DNA from: Nitrospinaceae bacterium
Lineage (GTDB): Bacteria; Nitrospinota; Nitrospinia; Nitrospinales; VA-1
Reading direction: 5' to 3'
NCBI GenBank assembly: GCA_029261435.1
Contig: JAJDBI010000261.1
Span: forward strand, 1-6,011
Length of the DNA: 6,011 nt
The translations under genes and the position numbers were made by a program. Positions 4,491 through 6,011 of this stretch are shown here, piece by piece. The notes under the pieces were generated by a model, which saw only the letters and a program-made list of their open reading frames with translations, had not been told where the DNA came from and made no database searches. Within the stretch, counting starts at the first letter, position 1. Each line of letters starts with the position of its first letter.

Positions 4491-5310
4491 TCGCAGAGTA
4501 GTAATGATCTTTAATCTGATTTTCAAACTTTTCGACAGGTAACTCATCAAACCCTAATTCATTAAGAATTTCCTGCTTGACCGGGTTTGCAATAGCCTCT
4601 CCACTACTTCCCAGATTCATTTGATCGACAATGCTATCGGCCACATGAATGATCTTGGTAATTAAAGGAAATTCTTTTGCTTTGTTTGGGCGATGGTGAA
4701 AATACACCGGTTCACAAAGAGACATGGGCAGCCCCCACCCTTTCAGCAGTTTTCCACCTACTTTGGCATGGCTGGCCCCAAAAACCTCCCGCTCAACATC
4801 AAACAAACATTCTTTATTTTCTTTACAGCGCATTAATACTTTTTCGGCAACCGGTGAGAATTTTTTGTAAATAATGAGACTGCCAATATCATGGAGCATA
4901 CCCGCTAGATAATAGTTCTCCAGGTTACGCTCACCAACCCAATCAGCAATAATCTTCGCAGTTACCCCGCAGGCAATCGAGTGCCGCCAAAAAAGATCCA
5001 TACTCACCAGGTTCCCGGGAATCCCGGTAAATTGTTTCGTCACCGATGTCGCCAGAACCAGTTGCGTCAATTGCTCTGTACCTATAATTCCCAAAGCATG
5101 GGTGATGGTATCAACTTCATGTTCCATTCCATAAAAGGCACTGTTGACAACTTTCAAAAGACGCGCAGAGAGTGAAGGGTCATGCCCGATAATTGCGGAA
5201 AACTCCTTAAAGGAACTCCTCGGGTCATCAAGTGTTTCCTTAAGCTTGACATAAACATGTGGAGGTGAACCTACCCAGTCTTTAATTGCCTCATCAACAT
5301 CTAAAGCCAT
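4474..5310 (-). CDS. HDOD domain signalling protein
   Basis: This 278-residue cytoplasmic protein is a stand-alone HDOD domain, a relative of HD phosphohydrolases found in bacterial regulatory systems for motility, second messengers or stress; its own target is unknown. The N-terminal half has the typical LKETLDDPRSSFKEFSAIIG and DPSLSARLLKVVNSAFYG (residues 23-61), then THALGIIGTEQLTQLVL (70-86). The HD-like core follows: WRHS (H110), MLHDIG (H140, D141), HAKVGGKLLKGWGLP (H181), FHHRP (H205, H206) and HVAD (D225). No receiver, GGDEF or EAL domain is attached. I chose ATG at 5310 because GAGGAAG (complement of 5317-5323) sits seven bases upstream; the in-frame TTG at 5355 has no ribosome site and lies upstream of the predicted -10. 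It converges on the flavoprotein gene and diverges from the CobW-type gene. Confidence 0.92.
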   Translation of the reverse strand: MALDVDEAIKDWVGSPPHVYVKLKETLDDPRSSFKEFSAIIGHDPSLSARLLKVVNSAFYGMEHEVDTITHALGIIGTEQLTQLVLATSVTKQFTGIPGNLVSMDLFWRHSIACGVTAKIIADWVGERNLENYYLAGMLHDIGSLIIYKKFSPVAEKVLMRCKENKECLFDVEREVFGASHAKVGGKLLKGWGLPMSLCEPVYFHHRPNKAKEFPLITKIIHVADSIVDQMNLGSSGEAIANPVKQEILNELGFDELPVEKFENQIKDHYYSAMSVFL

Positions 5311-5341
5311 ACACAACTTCCTCGGGTTTTGTGAACTAAAA

Positions 5342-5371
5342 CTTGTACTTCTCAAGCCCTCACATTGTCAA
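5342..5371 (-). promoter_or_regulatory. HDOD gene promoter
   Basis: On the minus strand a consensus TTGACA (complement of 5366-5371) is followed after 18 bp by TACAAG (complement of 5342-5347). Transcription would start near 5335, about 25 bases before the ATG at 5310, leaving room for the GAGGAAG ribosome site. This is a good housekeeping-type promoter and also rules out the upstream TTG start. Confidence 0.65.
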
Positions 5372-5439
5372 CATATTCTTACACGCTGGCAAGGAGTTTT
5401 CCTACCAAATCAGGCTGATTCCTTCCTGTGAGATATAAA

Positions 5440-5448
5440 TGTTATAAT
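5440..5448 (+). promoter_or_regulatory. extended -10 promoter of the CobW-type gene
   Basis: TGTTATAAT contains a consensus TATAAT (5443-5448) with an extended TGN. The -35 is weak (TTCCTT, 5419-5424). Transcription would start near 5455, giving a leader of about 36 nt. The stretch AAATGTTATAAT (5437-5448) resembles one half of the known gamma-proteobacterial zinc-repressor (Zur) box, but the other half does not match. TTATA-N6-TATAA (5442-5457) is a short dyad over the same site. Confidence 0.55.
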
Positions 5449-5490
5449 GGTGTATAAGGAAATTGAATAAAACCTTCTACCAAAAACCCT

Positions 5491-6011
5491 ATGAATACAT
5501 CAGAAAACGGACTTCCGGTGACGCTGTTATCCGGGTTCCTGGGCTCAGGAAAAACGACACTCCTGAACTATATTTTAAAGCAGAATCACGGCAAGAGAAT
5601 CGCTGTCATCGAAAATGAGTTTGGAGAAATTGGTATCGACTCTGAGTTCATCATCGGAGCCGATCAGGATATATTTGAAATGAGTAACGGTTGCATTTGT
5701 TGCTCCACTCGCGGGGATTTCATAGAAACCCTGAATAGGCTGTTAGAACAGCATAAAAAATTTGATCACATATTAATTGAAAGCACCGGCCTTGCCAGTT
5801 CCGGACCCACCGCTCAGGCCTTTTTGGTTGAAGATGAAATTTCCAAATCACTTTTTCTTGATGGCATTGTCACTCTGGTCGATGCAAAACATATCGGGAA
5901 CAACCTAAATGAACAAGCAGTCGTTTGGGAACAAATTGCATTTTCCAATGTCATTCTTTTGAACAAGGCAGATCTGGTCACCGAACCAGAAATGGTAAAA
6001 CTAGAAAAACA
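5491..6011 (+). CDS. CobW/COG0523 family GTPase, metal chaperone (3' end outside window)
   Basis: The first 173 residues of a G3E-class P-loop GTPase are present; full proteins are usually 320-400 residues. The family hydrolyses GTP to deliver metal ions, such as zinc or cobalt, to client proteins in the cytoplasm. In order: Walker A GFLGSGKT (15-22), ENEFGE (41-46), the metal-binding CxCC motif GCICC (Cys68, Cys70, Cys71), ESTG (97-100), VDAKH (130-134) and the guanine-specificity motif NKAD (158-161). The His-rich segment and C-terminal domain that separate subfamilies lie beyond the edge, so zinc and cobalt roles cannot be told apart here. ATG 5491 is the first possible start because an in-frame TGA lies at 5464-5466. 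There is no Shine-Dalgarno before it, which is unusual given the well-supported family match. It is transcribed divergently from the HDOD gene. Confidence 0.93.
   Translation, partial: MNTSENGLPVTLLSGFLGSGKTTLLNYILKQNHGKRIAVIENEFGEIGIDSEFIIGADQDIFEMSNGCICCSTRGDFIETLNRLLEQHKKFDHILIESTGLASSGPTAQAFLVEDEISKSLFLDGIVTLVDAKHIGNNLNEQAVVWEQIAFSNVILLNKADLVTEPEMVKLEK

Noticed and set aside
5311..5355. TTG start adding 15 residues to the HDOD protein
   Set aside because: It has no ribosome site, lies upstream of the predicted -10 (5342-5347) and is inferior to the ATG at 5310 with GAGGAAG.
1..6011. tRNA, rRNA, CRISPR array, insertion sequence, prophage or toxin-antitoxin pair
   Set aside because: No cloverleaf, regular spacer-repeat pattern, transposase, integrase or recognisable toxin/antitoxin sequence was seen on either strand.

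Overview
The window looks like ordinary bacterial chromosome. The genes are compact, most starts carry Shine-Dalgarno sequences, and there are intrinsic terminators followed by T-runs. There is no rRNA, tRNA, CRISPR array, insertion sequence or phage gene. An AsmA-like C-terminus at the left edge suggests a Gram-negative (diderm) organism. Base composition is moderate and AT-leaning. I cannot name the lineage; an environmental proteobacterium or a Nitrospinota-like bacterium would fit, but this is a guess.

Layout. (1) Positions 1-282 hold the 3' end of a plus-strand gene, probably an AsmA-like envelope protein. It converges with a small, highly charged unknown protein at 326-709 (minus). (2) Positions 710-1254 have no credible gene but hold several structures: hairpins, a perfect 14-bp palindrome, an extended -10 promoter and, inside the probable cold-shock leader, a hairpin with a nine-T tail that looks like an intrinsic terminator. 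(3) A 66-residue cold-shock protein (1255-1455) is followed by a perfect 10-bp-stem hairpin and a basic 60-residue protein of unknown function (1558-1740). A long 3' region with nested inverted repeats then ends in a good intrinsic terminator (1894-1927). (4) Directly behind it begins a two-gene unit. The first gene is a 614-residue B12-binding radical SAM protein of the RiPP-maturation C-methyltransferase type (1964-3808). The second is an FMN-binding, pyridoxamine-phosphate-oxidase-fold protein (3820-4443). (5) Converging on it is an HDOD signalling protein (4474-5310, minus). (6) Divergent from HDOD, a CobW/COG0523 metal-chaperone GTPase starts at 5491 and runs off the right edge.

How they work together. 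The cold-shock gene and the 60-residue gene look like one transcription unit with a leader of about 224 nt. The radical SAM gene has an extended -10 element exactly one promoter length from its ATG and no Shine-Dalgarno, so its mRNA is probably leaderless. The radical SAM and flavoprotein genes are 11 bases apart and probably co-expressed. No recognisable RiPP precursor is present, so the enzyme's substrate is unknown. The most interesting points are the orphan maturase/flavoprotein pair, the predicted leaderless promoter and the terminator-like element in the cold-shock leader.
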